Below, one piece after another: positions 16,557-26,306 of a stretch of DNA of 64,000 nucleotides. The stretch covers positions 1,736,001-1,800,000 of the forward strand of contig CAWEDP010000002.1 in NCBI GenBank assembly GCA_963807925.1, read 5' to 3'. The notes beneath the pieces were generated by a model, which was not told the DNA's origin, searched no databases, and saw nothing but the letters and a program-made list of their open reading frames with translations. Numbering within the stretch: position 1 is the first letter of the stretch; each line of letters opens with the position of its first letter. The position numbers and the translations under genes were made by a program. Source of the stretch: CAWEDP01 sp963807925. GTDB lineage: Bacteria > Acidobacteriota > Vicinamibacteria > Vicinamibacterales > CAVVIG01.

Positions 16557-19221
16557 TTACGCCCGTGGACGGCACACGGCGTCGAGCAGGTAGTGATGCC
16601 AGCGCGACGCCCACGCCTCGGCGGAATAGGCGGCGGCCAGGCCGACGCCTCGCCGCCCAATCGCGGGCAATTCGGCTTCGTGTTCGTGGATCCAGCCCAT
16701 GGCGTTGGCCAGCCCCTCGGAATCCCCGGGCGCGACGACGAGGCCGTTATAGTACGGCCGCACGACATCGACGCCAGCGCCACAGGCGGTTGTGCAGATG
16801 ACCGGCAGGCCGGAGGCAGCGGCTTCGGCGAGCACCACTCCCCATGGCTCGAAGCGGCTGGCCAGGACGAAGGCGCCATGTTGGCCGAAGACTCCGGCCA
16901 GTTCTCTCGGCTGGATGAAGCCTGCGTCGATCACCCCCGGCACACCCTCCAGCAGCCTCCGATCGACGCCCGATCCACAACAGGTCAGCCCCCACGGGTT
17001 GGAAACGCTCTCGCGATACGAGGAATACGCAGCAACCAGCGTGCTCAGATCCTTTTCCGGAGCGTAACGGCCGACAAACAGGAACCGACGCGGCCAGTTA
17101 CCCGGAGCACGCGACCTGGTCGCTGCCACGCCACTGAATTGGCCGAAGTCGAACCCGTAATATCCGGTCCGAATCCTGTTCTCAGGCACTCCAAGACGAA
17201 GCGCGTATTCCCGGCTGCGATCGCCAGAGGTGACGACGGCATCGAGCCGCCTGACCAGGCGCGCCAGGCGAAGCCTGGCCAACCGCTGCGAAATCGTTCC
17301 CTGCCAGGGCGAGTCCATGCCGACGATCAGGCGGACCGAATCCAGTTGTCTGCCGTTCAGCAGGCGGAGGTAGGGTTTGTGCAACCACCCGCACAGAACG
17401 ACCACATGAGGACGGCGGCGCAGCACACTGTCCAGAAGAAGTGCGCCGTCGTCCGCGCCGCTCGAGGGAAGAAGGTCGTGGGAGATGCCGTCGAGCAGCG
17501 ACGGCTCCAGCAGAGACCCGGTCGCCGCTCCCTTCAGGCTGCGCAGATGTACGACGTGCAGATCGACACCCGGCCGGTTGGCCAGTGCCCGCCAGCACGC
17601 GGCCATGTAACCGGATGCCACTGTCCAGCAGAATACGACCCGGATCTCGTGTCGAGGGTCAGCCCGATCGGTATCCCGTGAGATAGCCTGAGTGACGGGT
17701 GGCTGCGGGTTCATAAAGGACGCGCGGCTGGCGGTCAGACGCGCCTTGACGACGAGGATCCGCCGTACAGACGTACCGAGGAGAATCCAGGCGAGGACGA
17801 CGTAGTTCATCAGCACCAGCTCGATCATCGAGCGCATACCGATGAACAGCGCGAAAAGGCCGATGCCGTACACCAGGATCGCGCCCGAGGTGCCCGTCGT
17901 CGCCAACAGGCTGGACAGAAGCCGGGCGATGCCACCGTAGAACCACCCTCCCAGCGCGACCGCGATGAATCCGCCGGCCATGAAGAGCTCGCCGATGACC
18001 GATGACGACAGGGAGGTGCCCTGGTGACGTGTGTACTCGGCGAGATCGAACCCAGGACTCACGGGCTTTCCAGGCCAGAACACTCTGGGGATCGGACGCA
18101 CGGCCACCCAGAGAACGTAGCGCCATGTGGTGTACGGCTGCTCGTCGGGAAATATCGCGGTCGTCTGAGCGAGGCGGATGAAATTGTCGTCAACGCGCAC
18201 GAGCACGCCGTCTTCATCGGGGATGTATTCCGCCTCCCGGCTGGTATCAAACATGCCCCTCAATCCGACGCCGCGGTACTTCAGCATCGTTTCGAGCGTG
18301 AACCACAGGCCGACAACGAGCAGCACGAGGCCCACCACCGTCATGAAACGGATCCTTCGAGCCCCCAGAAACCAGACGACGGCGGCACTGCCGAAGAACA
18401 TGCCCACAAGTCGCCGTCCTCCATCGTGAAGGAGAAACAGGGACAGGATGATCGCCCCGATGGCGAGGGAGACTGGGCGGGGATCGGACCAGCGCAACCT
18501 TCTTGCCAGCACCACGGTAAGTGGAGGCAGCAGGTACCCGAAATAACTGAGATGGTCCAGGAACGCATCAGTCCCGCCCATCGAACCGCGGTTCCACGCG
18601 CCTTCCCACCGGCCGCCTGCCAGAGCGCTCTTCATCGCGGCAAGGTCGAAATTCGACGGAACGGCGTATTTCATGAATGCGAGCACGAACGCCGCCACAC
18701 CAACCCCGAAGTACAACTTGGTGGGGAGCTCGGTTCGGGCTGTCGCGGAGAGAGCCGAGGGGTATGGGCCAGGGGCGCTGAATGAGCGCAAACAAAGCGC
18801 CGGCCGAGAACAACGCAATCGCCGTGAACGATCGCTGCACCTCCTCACGTCCGACTCCGACCAGCGGATATCGCCCCTGCAGAGGGTCGAGAAGAAGCCA
18901 GTACGCGGGAGCGAGCATCAGCACGTGCTCCGCGCGCACGATCGACTTTGGATCGCGCACGGCAGCAAGCACCGGCAGGACGGACAGCGAAAGGACGAAC
19001 AGCAGCGACGGCAGACGCAGCGCGTCGGCAGGTTCCACATCCGCAGGCAGGAGATAGATCGCAAGCGAAAAACCGATCAGCACCGACACCAATCCGAGGA
19101 GCGGAGGACCGGCGGTCCACGACCGAAAGTCGGTACGAGTCGATGGAATCGGCTGACCCGGCCTGTGGACAGCTCGCCACCGGGGCGCAGCGGGACTCTG
19201 CAGCGATCGGTACGGGATCAT
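16557..19221 (-). CDS. Wzy-like O-antigen polymerase in frame with a GT4 glycosyltransferase, frameshifted
   Basis: The N-terminal ~500 residues form a multi-helix membrane protein (start ATG at 19221, coupled to the upstream gene by ATGA). It has a large loop with DDNFIRLAQTTAIFP, as in oligosaccharide repeat-unit polymerases. Frame is lost at GGGG 18759-18762; removing one base joins WPIP to SALSATARTELPT and gives 887 codons. With no intervening stop, the same frame runs on through MNPQPPVTQAISRD (ATG at 17714) into a GT-B GT4 enzyme with FVGRYAPEKDL and RFEPWGVVLAEAAASG blocks. It may be a true fusion of polymerase and glycosyltransferase, or two genes whose boundary was lost to another indel. 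Confidence 0.65.
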
Positions 19222-20428
19222 GAGGCGACGACGTTCAACAACTGACTGGCGAGAGAATGGATGCTGGAGCCTGGCGGAATGGCGGCGTGATCGCTCAATA
19301 AGCGCAGTCGCGTCGGATCCGCGGCCAGCGAGCCGATCGACGCCTCGATCTCCTGCGCGCTGATCTCATCGAGCAAAAGGCCATTCCTTCCGTGTTGTAC
19401 GACGTCGCCGCACGTTCGCGAGGCGATGATCGGCAGTGCCCATGCCTGGGCCTCCAGTTGCGTCAGGCCGAAACCGTCCGAGAAGGTGGGGAACAGGAAG
19501 ACGTCCGCCTGCTGGTAGTAGCGCTGGGCCTCGCCGCGAGCGACAGGGCCGACCCAGCGCGCCCGCCGGTCGGCGAGCGCCGCCGGGGGCACGCTCATGT
19601 GTCGTGGACCGACGAACCAGAACTCGACCGGCGCATCCCCCAGCCGCTGCATCGCGTCCAGAATCACGGGCACACCCTTCCGGATGCCGATCTGCCCGAG
19701 AAACAACACCCGCAGCGGGCGCTCCGCCGTGAACCGGTCTGGATAGGATCGCCGGAACGCACCGGCGGCTGCGGGTGCCTCGTAACTGACCGGCACTATA
19801 TGGATCTTTTCGTCGGGAACGCCCTCTTCCAGCAGGGCCTCGCGCGACCACGAGGAGTTCACGATCACCCGGTCCGCCAGCCCGCACTCCTCTTTCCAGC
19901 GCTGCCAGTAGGCGGCCGGGGCAGGCTGCCAGGGGCCGGCGAAACCAGGAAACCTGTCGCGCAGCTGCGCCACGATTCGCTCCTCGGGCGGGCCGGGATC
20001 GATCTGCCCGAGCACCGTGCTCCAGCCCTGCGATCTTGCGAACTCGAAGAGCCGCCTGGCTGTGTAGCTGAATGAGAAGAGGCGGAATCTGCGCCCGGGC
20101 ATGCGCTGTGAGAGGCGGACCAGGCGCTGGAGCACCCGGTCCTGGAACCACTCGTTCCGCCGCATCACCAGTTCCCAGCCCCGACTGACCGCGCAGAGAC
20201 TGCCTGGCCTCGAAGAATGCCGCTGAGAGAGTTTCCGGGGTGGACGCGGTCGCCGGGCAGCTCGCGATGGAACCGCTCGCGCAGTCTCCTGGGATAAAGC
20301 CGAGCGGTGGAACCGTCCGGGCGTATCCAGAAGTCCGTTTCGAGCTCCGCCAGCACGCCAGCCCTGTGCAGCGCCCGCGGAATCGAATAGTGCTCGCGGG
20401 CGCCCAACTGGCAGCAAATCCACGGCAC
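19218..20428 (-). CDS. GT4 glycosyltransferase, frameshifted twice near the N-terminus
   Basis: 402 codons after correcting two extra bases. The start is a GTG at 20428 (VPWICCQLGAREHYSIPRAL), and the frame continues as AELETDFWIRP to VHP. One surplus base at GGGG 20237-20240 and another around 20189-20194 then shift it twice within 50 bp. The rest is intact, with LFLGQIGIRKGVPVILDAM (donor domain), DVFLFPTFSDGFGLTQLEAQAWALP (retaining GT4 EX7E region) and a C-terminal helix. It presumably adds one sugar to the surface glycan. Its stop overlaps the polymerase start. Real decay is possible but unlikely, because both parts remain conserved and codon-coherent. Confidence 0.65.
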
Positions 20429-20523
20429 GCTGCGCGCGCCGAGAGCCGCTCTGTGATTCCCGGATTGCGGCCCGGCGATAGTCGTGACATCGGATTGGGA
20501 CGTGCGCGACTCCAGCGCTGGAT

Positions 20524-20772
20524 CTACGCGCACAGCTCCGATACCAGCCAGCAGTTGTCCGGTTCGCGATTCTCCGCACCCAACCCGAACAACGGACGCT
20601 GCATCACCGCAACAAGCGGTACCCCTCGGTCCGCGAAGCTCTGCTGGATCACGTCAACGTACTGCGGCTTGTGCACCTCGATGATGAAGGCGTTGGACCT
20701 GTTCACCCATGACCGGGCGCCCGCAATAGCGTCCAGCTCGGCGCCTTCGACATCAACCGTCCCTTCTGACAT
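20524..20772 (-). pseudogene. Remnant of an FkbM-family methyltransferase
   Basis: Only the C-terminal ~80 residues are present: TVDVEGAELDAIAGARSWV (the conserved IDVEGAE strand of FkbM methyltransferases), FIIEVHKPQYVDVI and a tail ending in CWLVSELCA. The N-terminal SAM-binding half is missing. The frame upstream to 20883 has no FkbM similarity and collides with the GT2 gene that ends at 20816. It is most likely a degraded gene or the scar of a recombination between glycosyltransferase modules. Confidence 0.6.
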
Positions 20773-20815
20773 GTCTCGCCCCGGATGCCTCAGCATTTGA
20801 AATCTTCCATCCCTT

Positions 20816-21790
20816 TCAAACGGTTGGCGGTGATATTCCGTAAGTCCTTGCGTCGTCGCCGAGACGCTCGGGTTCCGGTTCAACTCGGGTGAGCTGCTGT
20901 GAACCTATCTTCCGAAGCCTTCGGGCCAGCCGATAGGTCGATGGGGAGACTGGCTCACGGCTGAGGCTGCGAAGGCACCTGTACCCATGCAAGAGCCCTA
21001 AGAAGCGTATCCAGAATCGCCGCGGCTCGAACGTGAACGTCAGACATCGAAAGGACGTAACGGGCAAATGCGCCAGCACGAACGGAAATGGCACATTCTG
21101 CCACGCGAACACGACGGCGTTCCGAACGCCGAAGAAATCCATCCGGCTCAAATCGCGCTTTGGGGATTCGAAGTGATGAATCGGGTCTGCGGTTCCCAGG
21201 CGCACGAAATAACCGGCGTCCAGCATCCGGACGCAGAAGTCACCCTCCTCGCCTTGATGAACGAAGTGCTCCCGGTAGCCCCCGAGTCGCAGGAATAGCT
21301 CGCGTCTCACGGCGTGCGCCGTCCCTATGAAGGCGTCAGTGACGTGGACGGAATCGGAATCCGCCGCGATTTGCCGGACGCGGCGATCTCGATTGACATC
21401 GATATAGGGAATGGCCACGGCTCCGATCGACTCCGCCTGGAACTCGTGCACGGTCTGCCATACCGTGTGCGGCGTCGAAAAAGCCGCGTCGTCGTCGATC
21501 GAAAACACGAAGGCTGTGCTCGCGATATGCGCGCCTTCATTGCGCCGAACGATGTACCCGCGCGACTCCTGGTGCTGGACAAGAGCCACGGCAGGATAGT
21601 CCGCGCGGACCATCTGCCCCGTGCCATCGCTCGAGCCGTCATCTATCACGATGACCTCGATTGGAGCCGCTTGCGACAACGCCGACTCGATCGCGCGCCG
21701 CAACTCGTGCCGCCGATTCTTCGTGACAATCACCACGCTTGCGATCGGTTCTGGTTTGACGAAAGGAACGCGAGCGGCTGGAGTGCTCAC
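20816..21790 (-). CDS. GT2 glycosyltransferase
   Basis: This 324-aa GT-A protein has SVVIVTKNRRHELRRAIESAL, EVIVIDDGSSDGT and FSIDDDAAF (metal-binding DDD). The catalytic-region block AHAVRRELFLRLGGYREHF is followed by the acceptor-domain HHFESPKRD. The C-terminal portion has an aromatic membrane-associating stretch. It is a typical polysaccharide assembly enzyme acting on the cytoplasmic face with a nucleotide-sugar donor; the sugar is unknown. The start ATG overlaps the stop of the acyltransferase upstream (ATGA). Confidence 0.85.
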   Translation of the reverse strand: MSTPAARVPFVKPEPIASVVIVTKNRRHELRRAIESALSQAAPIEVIVIDDGSSDGTGQMVRADYPAVALVQHQESRGYIVRRNEGAHIASTAFVFSIDDDAAFSTPHTVWQTVHEFQAESIGAVAIPYIDVNRDRRVRQIAADSDSVHVTDAFIGTAHAVRRELFLRLGGYREHFVHQGEEGDFCVRMLDAGYFVRLGTADPIHHFESPKRDLSRMDFFGVRNAVVFAWQNVPFPFVLAHLPVTSFRCLTFTFEPRRFWIRFLGLLHGYRCLRSLSREPVSPSTYRLARRLRKIGSQQLTRVEPEPERLGDDARTYGISPPTV

Positions 21791-22389
21791 GCGCCAACCG
21801 TCCTGCCGAGTCCGGCTGCAGCCGGCCGATCGGGCCCTTTACGGCAATTAATGGTTCGCGCCGGAATGCCGCCGACAGTAGTCTGGGCAGCAACATCCCT
21901 GGTTACGACGGCTCCGGCGCCGACCACCGCGCCCCGGCCGATGCGCACGCCTTTCAGCACGATGACGCCCGCTCCCAGCCACACACTGTCCTCGAGAACG
22001 ACCGGCGCCGTCTTCATCGGCTGACCGCCGATCCGCTTTCCCGGGAGCGTGCCGTGGTCTCCATCAGTCAGGTAGCAGCCCGGTCCGATCATGCAATGAC
22101 GGCCGACCTCCACGTGCTCGTGGGCGTCGAGAATCGTGTTCCGATTGATGTAGGTCCCCTCCCCGATCACGAGCTTGTTCGGCCTCGCCGTCCCGCTGCA
22201 CAACAGCACGACGCCATCGTCGAGTGCCACGCGCCGCTCGAGCGTGATATCGCTCCACTGACGAGGAATGGATACTCGACGGAGCCACACATATCCCGTA
22301 AGATGAACGCCGAGCAGCCGATAGTACGCGTTGCGAACGCGCGAGGCCGCCCCGCTCATGACTTTGACGAAGACGTGAAGAGGATTCAC
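21787..22389 (-). CDS. Hexapeptide-repeat acyltransferase (WbbJ/Maa-like)
   Basis: This 200-aa protein's central two thirds is a left-handed beta-helix built from hexapeptides (LVIGEGTYINRNTILDAH, VEVGRHCMIGPGCYLTDGDH). The VWLGAGVIVLKGVRIGRGAVV segment and the end VVGAGAVVTRDV are characteristic. The His in GDHGT is the expected catalytic base. Such enzymes O- or N-acetylate sugars in O-antigen and capsule loci. It ends 4 nt into the next glycosyltransferase gene. The acceptor could be the amino sugar made by the DegT/Gfo pair a few genes upstream, which is an inference from context. Confidence 0.85.
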   Translation of the reverse strand: MNPLHVFVKVMSGAASRVRNAYYRLLGVHLTGYVWLRRVSIPRQWSDITLERRVALDDGVVLLCSGTARPNKLVIGEGTYINRNTILDAHEHVEVGRHCMIGPGCYLTDGDHGTLPGKRIGGQPMKTAPVVLEDSVWLGAGVIVLKGVRIGRGAVVGAGAVVTRDVAAQTTVGGIPARTINCRKGPDRPAAAGLGRTVGA

Positions 22390-22404
22390 GAGAACGAAGG
22401 AAGA

Positions 22405-23193
22405 TCAAAACGCACTGAAGTCAGAATCCCATTGACGCCCCACCGGACCGACGCGGCGGAACGCCGTCATCTGGACTTTTCGGAGAACTCTTGCGAGCCT
22501 GTACACCAGCATTCCGCAAGCCGGATGGTAGACCTCAAGGTCTACTTCATTCAGGCCGGCCCGGCAGCTTGAGCGCAGGAACCGCAGGACCTTTTGAACA
22601 TGCGGGTTTGCGCTGTCGTCAAAGGCGACTATACCGCCGTCGTTCAACAGGCGGATGGCGTAGTATGCATCCACGAAGACATCCTCGACCAGGTGCGAGC
22701 CATCCACGTAAACAAAATCGAATCGCGATCCTGCGGATACCAAGTTGGGCAGTTCAACACACGACATGACTGGCCGGAAATCCAGATATCTCTCAAGCCC
22801 GGCGAGCTCAGCTGCCACCAGCCCGCAGTCGTCCCAGGCGGGAGTCTGATAAGGATCGATCGCGAGGTGCTGCTTCATCGGACTGCGTCCGAGATCCCGG
22901 TGCGTCGCGGTGCACACGAGTGCTGAGCCGCCGAAGCTCAATCCAATCTCCATCGTACGGCCGAATTTCTCCGCCATCATCAGCCGTCGCAGTGTGATCA
23001 GATTGTGCGCGCTCGATAAAGCGTCCAGTCCCTCGAACCGCCGGCCAGTCCGGCCAACAGCGCTTCGTACGGTGACCAAGTCGGCAAGAACGGGACAATA
23101 TTGCAGTTCTTGCAGTAGAGGCAGTTGTCCATCGTGATGGCCCGCTAGCCAGGCCCGCGTGCCGGCCAGGGACGGCCACATCTGGCTACTCAT
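22405..23193 (-). CDS. Class I methyltransferase (Methyltransf_24-type)
   Basis: This 262-aa protein has a SAM-binding region TMEIGLSFGGSALVCTATH, then an acidic AIDPYQTPAWDDCG strand and the FDFVYVDGSHLVEDVFVDAYYAIRLL block. The combination of VDGSH and a metal-site-like acidic pattern is typical of Methyltransf_24/cephalosporin-hydroxylase-like proteins in glycan loci. The C-terminal basic tail may contact membrane. Probable role: O-methylation of a glycan residue. No frame defects. It is separated from the upstream GT2 gene by 75 bp. Confidence 0.75.
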   Translation of the reverse strand: MSSQMWPSLAGTRAWLAGHHDGQLPLLQELQYCPVLADLVTVRSAVGRTGRRFEGLDALSSAHNLITLRRLMMAEKFGRTMEIGLSFGGSALVCTATHRDLGRSPMKQHLAIDPYQTPAWDDCGLVAAELAGLERYLDFRPVMSCVELPNLVSAGSRFDFVYVDGSHLVEDVFVDAYYAIRLLNDGGIVAFDDSANPHVQKVLRFLRSSCRAGLNEVDLEVYHPACGMLVYRLARVLRKVQMTAFRRVGPVGRQWDSDFSAF

Positions 23194-23268
23194 TGAGAGT
23201 ACACGCCCCGGCTACCAACCCGGCGCCAGGCGATAAGAGAACAGTGGCCGCGAACTCGGGCGCGCGTT

Positions 23269-24162
23269 TCACAATGTACCAGCCATCGCTCGGAGCGGGA
23301 AACCAAACAGGTATTTCCAACGGCCCGTTTGAACATGCCACGCGAACGTCCCGCGATACAGCTGCCAGGCTTCAAGCCGGTAGCCACGCCGAAGGCACTC
23401 CATGGTTATCGGTCTCAGTCGTCGTCCGAGAATCGACCGTCGCTCGCGCGCGCGTTCGGTTCCACCAGGATAACGTCCGCGACGCTCTTGCTCGACCAGA
23501 TACCGTCCTCCCGCCAGCGTACGTGCCAGGTCGTTCGTAACGCCTCCCGGGTGTCGTCGCCAGCCTACCGTTGCCGGCTTCAGAACCTGAACGAACCCTG
23601 GCATTGTCCCCAGCCGGAAGATCAGATCGTGATCCTCGCAGTTGATGTCGGCGTTGGTGAAACCGCCCACTTGCAGGAATCGATGGCGGTTCACGACGGC
23701 CATACCGGCGCCGACGAAGTAGCCGGTTTTGTGGGACTGATAGTAGTCGGCAAACACCTCCGACGCTGGCATCGTCTGGCGGATTGTCGCCAACTTCTCC
23801 TCTTCGCGGAACGCAATGAGCTGCCCGGCGAGAAGACTTGGCCGATCGTATTGGTGAATCAGCGACGCAAATGTCCCAAGCGTCCAGGGAAACCACACAT
23901 CGTCGCTGTCCAGAAACGCGACGTACTCGCCCGAGGCGTGTTCGGCCCCTCGGTTCCTGGCAACGCCCGGACCTCGGTGCTCCTGCGGGACGAGACTCAC
24001 CCGCTCGCCGTAAGAGCGTACGACAGTGAGGGTTTCGTCCGTTGACCCGTCATCTACGACGATCAGCTCGAAGTCGGTGAACTCCTGGGCAATGACCGAT
24101 TCCAGCGCCTGCCTCAGCAACGGCGCGCGGTTGTATGTGGGAATGACGACGGAAAACAGCAT
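23269..24162 (-). CDS. GT2 glycosyltransferase
   Basis: 297 aa. The N-terminus is the textbook GT-A start FSVVIPTYNRAPLLRQALES, then IVVDDGSTDET, the RGPGVARNRGAEHA loop and the metal-binding FLDSDDVWFP. The second half has the GGFTNADINCEDHDLIFRLG block expected for the catalytic Asp/ED motif. It is complete, with a start one base after the stop of the next GT2 gene upstream. The donor and acceptor cannot be read from sequence. Confidence 0.87.
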   Translation of the reverse strand: MLFSVVIPTYNRAPLLRQALESVIAQEFTDFELIVVDDGSTDETLTVVRSYGERVSLVPQEHRGPGVARNRGAEHASGEYVAFLDSDDVWFPWTLGTFASLIHQYDRPSLLAGQLIAFREEEKLATIRQTMPASEVFADYYQSHKTGYFVGAGMAVVNRHRFLQVGGFTNADINCEDHDLIFRLGTMPGFVQVLKPATVGWRRHPGGVTNDLARTLAGGRYLVEQERRGRYPGGTERARERRSILGRRLRPITMECLRRGYRLEAWQLYRGTFAWHVQTGRWKYLFGFPLRAMAGTL

Positions 24163-24163
24163 G

Positions 24164-25129
24164 TCAGGCTGCGTCGGGCGCTCCCATGATTCGGCGCCGC
24201 CATTCGGCCAGGAGCTCGACCGGCCGGAAACCGAGTGCGCGATACAGGGCCCGGTAATGCCCGGGCGCCGCTTGGCCGCCGGGAATGAAGTCTGGTTGCG
24301 ATCGCTTGATGGTGTCGATGATCAGCCTGGCTTCGCTCCGGTTGGTCTGCCACGCGATTCGCGCCATCTCGAAGCGCGCCTGGTTGATCGCCCACTGCCG
24401 CTCGGGCGTCAGCGCGCCTCGGAATCGAAGGACGTCCTCCGCCCGTTGCTCAATCGCCAGTCGCCGCCGCCTGACCTCCGCCTTGTCTCGCCTGCACACC
24501 GTGTGCTCGCTCCACTGGCGGTACACGGCCCCGTTCGTGGCGCAGTACGCGAATCGTTTGCCCGCGATCAGGGCCCGTAGATACAGCTCGTGCTCCTGGC
24601 AGCACGGCTGGTCAGGATTCCAGCCGCCGACCTCCATCAGAGCCTGCTTGCGCCAGAGCAGCGCACCTGTCTGCGGCAGATACCAGCGGGCCAACAACAC
24701 CCAGAGATCGTGCGGCTGCGGGATTGGCAGCAGATGATGCCGCTCTCCCTCCTTCGACCAGTGAGCCATGGTGACGGCGCCGAACACCACGTCCGCATCA
24801 GCCCTCGCCGCGACGAAGGCCATCTGCCCTTCGATCTTCTCTGGCAAGAGGTAATCATCCGCGTCGAGATACTGGATCCATTCACCTCGTGAGAGCTCGA
24901 GCAAACGGTTCCTGGCTGCGCCGCCGCCGCGATTCCGGCCGGTCTCCCACCGGATCCGGCTCCCGAAGCTCTTGATGATCTCGAGACTGCCGTCGGTCGA
25001 CCCATCGTCGACGACAATGACTTCCGCGTTCGGCCAGGTCTGGGCCAGCGCGCTCTCGATAGCCTGGGCGATCCAGCGTTCAGCGTTGAAACAGGGGATG
25101 AGAATCGAGACGAGCATTTGCCGATTCAC
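24164..25129 (-). CDS. GT2 glycosyltransferase
   Basis: About 321 aa from the GTG at 25129 (VNRQMLVSILIPCFN), whose GTGA overlaps the upstream oxidoreductase stop; an ATG four codons later is an alternative. It has VSILIPCFNAERWIAQAIES, VIVVDDGSTDGSLE, the GGGAARNRLL loop, YLDADDYLLPEKIE (DxD) and the CCQEHELYLRALIAG block. The C-terminal ~80 residues are helical and basic. It is a typical cytoplasmic sugar transferase of a repeat-unit assembly pathway. The in-frame extension upstream is non-coding-like and inside the neighbour. Confidence 0.85.
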   Translation of the reverse strand: MNRQMLVSILIPCFNAERWIAQAIESALAQTWPNAEVIVVDDGSTDGSLEIIKSFGSRIRWETGRNRGGGAARNRLLELSRGEWIQYLDADDYLLPEKIEGQMAFVAARADADVVFGAVTMAHWSKEGERHHLLPIPQPHDLWVLLARWYLPQTGALLWRKQALMEVGGWNPDQPCCQEHELYLRALIAGKRFAYCATNGAVYRQWSEHTVCRRDKAEVRRRRLAIEQRAEDVLRFRGALTPERQWAINQARFEMARIAWQTNRSEARLIIDTIKRSQPDFIPGGQAAPGHYRALYRALGFRPVELLAEWRRRIMGAPDAA

Positions 25130-26306
25130 GCGGCCCATGTCATCGGGTGCATCGGCGGAAACGTCGTCGCGAGCCGCCGGTATCCACCGAATCGTCCCGG
25201 ATCGTCGAGCGCCTCGACGATCTCGACGATGTGGACGCCGAGCTCTGCGGACAGCCGGCACGGCCGCCGCTCGCGGATGGCTTCCGTCATCTCCGACGGT
25301 CCGCGCATGAAGTCCACCGGCTTATGGCCGCCCACGCGTACCGCCGGTTGACGCACGAGCGGATAGGTCCGCTGGAACATGGTCTCGGCGCCGGGCCACG
25401 GGAAGCGCTCCTCGAGCCATCGGTGCAGCCACTGCGTGCGCTGGGCGAGCCGCGAGCGCCAGCGCCACAGCTTCGAGCTGCGAACGATCACCGGCGCGTG
25501 GTCGTTCCTCACGTTTCCGACAAACAGCACGCCGTCGTCGCCGACCACGGTGATCGATTTGTCCCTGGGCGCGACGAGACCGCAGGTGACGCGCGCCACC
25601 ATGCCGTCCGCGTATTCGATGCATCCGACGGTGAAGTCCGACGCCATGCTGGCGACAGGGATACCCTTGTCCGGAATCCGGCACGACGCGAACGCCGTGA
25701 CGCTGACGGCGGGCCCGAAGAAGGCCGCGAGCCACGTCAAGACGTATCCGGCGTGCTCGAACGTGCACCCGACCTCGAATTCGTCCCTGGCCGGCCAGGG
25801 GGCGCCCGAGTCGCTCACCCACGTCCACGGCTTCATGTTCGGCCCGACCATCCCGTCGTCGAAGTTGGCGTAGACGAGACGAGCCTTGCCGACCGCGTTT
25901 TCGCGGATCGCCTTCCACAGGGTCTGAGCCGTCTCGCTCAGCACGCTGCACGGCGCCGACGCCAGGTACACGCCGCGCTGGCGCGCGAGCTCGGCGAGCT
26001 CGGCGGCTTGATCGACGCACATGGCCAGCGGCTTCTCGGAGTAGACGTGCCTGCCGGCCTCGAGACACGCGCGCGTCACCGCGTAGTGGCTGCGCGGGTT
26101 CGTGAGATTGAGCACCAGATCGACGGCAGGATCGCCGATCAGCTCCTCGAGGCTGCGTACGCTCGTGTCCGCCAGCGGGCTGTGAATCGATCGAGCTGTG
26201 GCTGGCTGCGATCGAACGCACCGGTCAGCCTCAGCTCCGGGTGGCTGCCGATCGTGCCCATGTAGGAATCGGCAACGTACCCGCAGCCGACCAACGCAAG
26301 GTTCAT
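25126..26306 (-). CDS. Gfo/Idh/MocA-family NAD-dependent sugar dehydrogenase, frameshifted
   Basis: 394 codons after adding one base. The true N-terminus starts at the ATG at 26306 and reads MNLALVGCGYVADSYMGTIG (the GxGxxA-type NAD site). It continues to TRAY and then loses frame at GCGTAC near 26156. The other frame resumes with RSLEELIGDPAVDLVLNLTNP and the family signature EAGRHVYSEKPLAMC, including the catalytic-region EKP. Homologues oxidise or epimerise nucleotide sugars in O-antigen pathways. Its start overlaps the aminotransferase stop (ATGA), which confirms the start choice and links the two steps. Confidence 0.75.
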
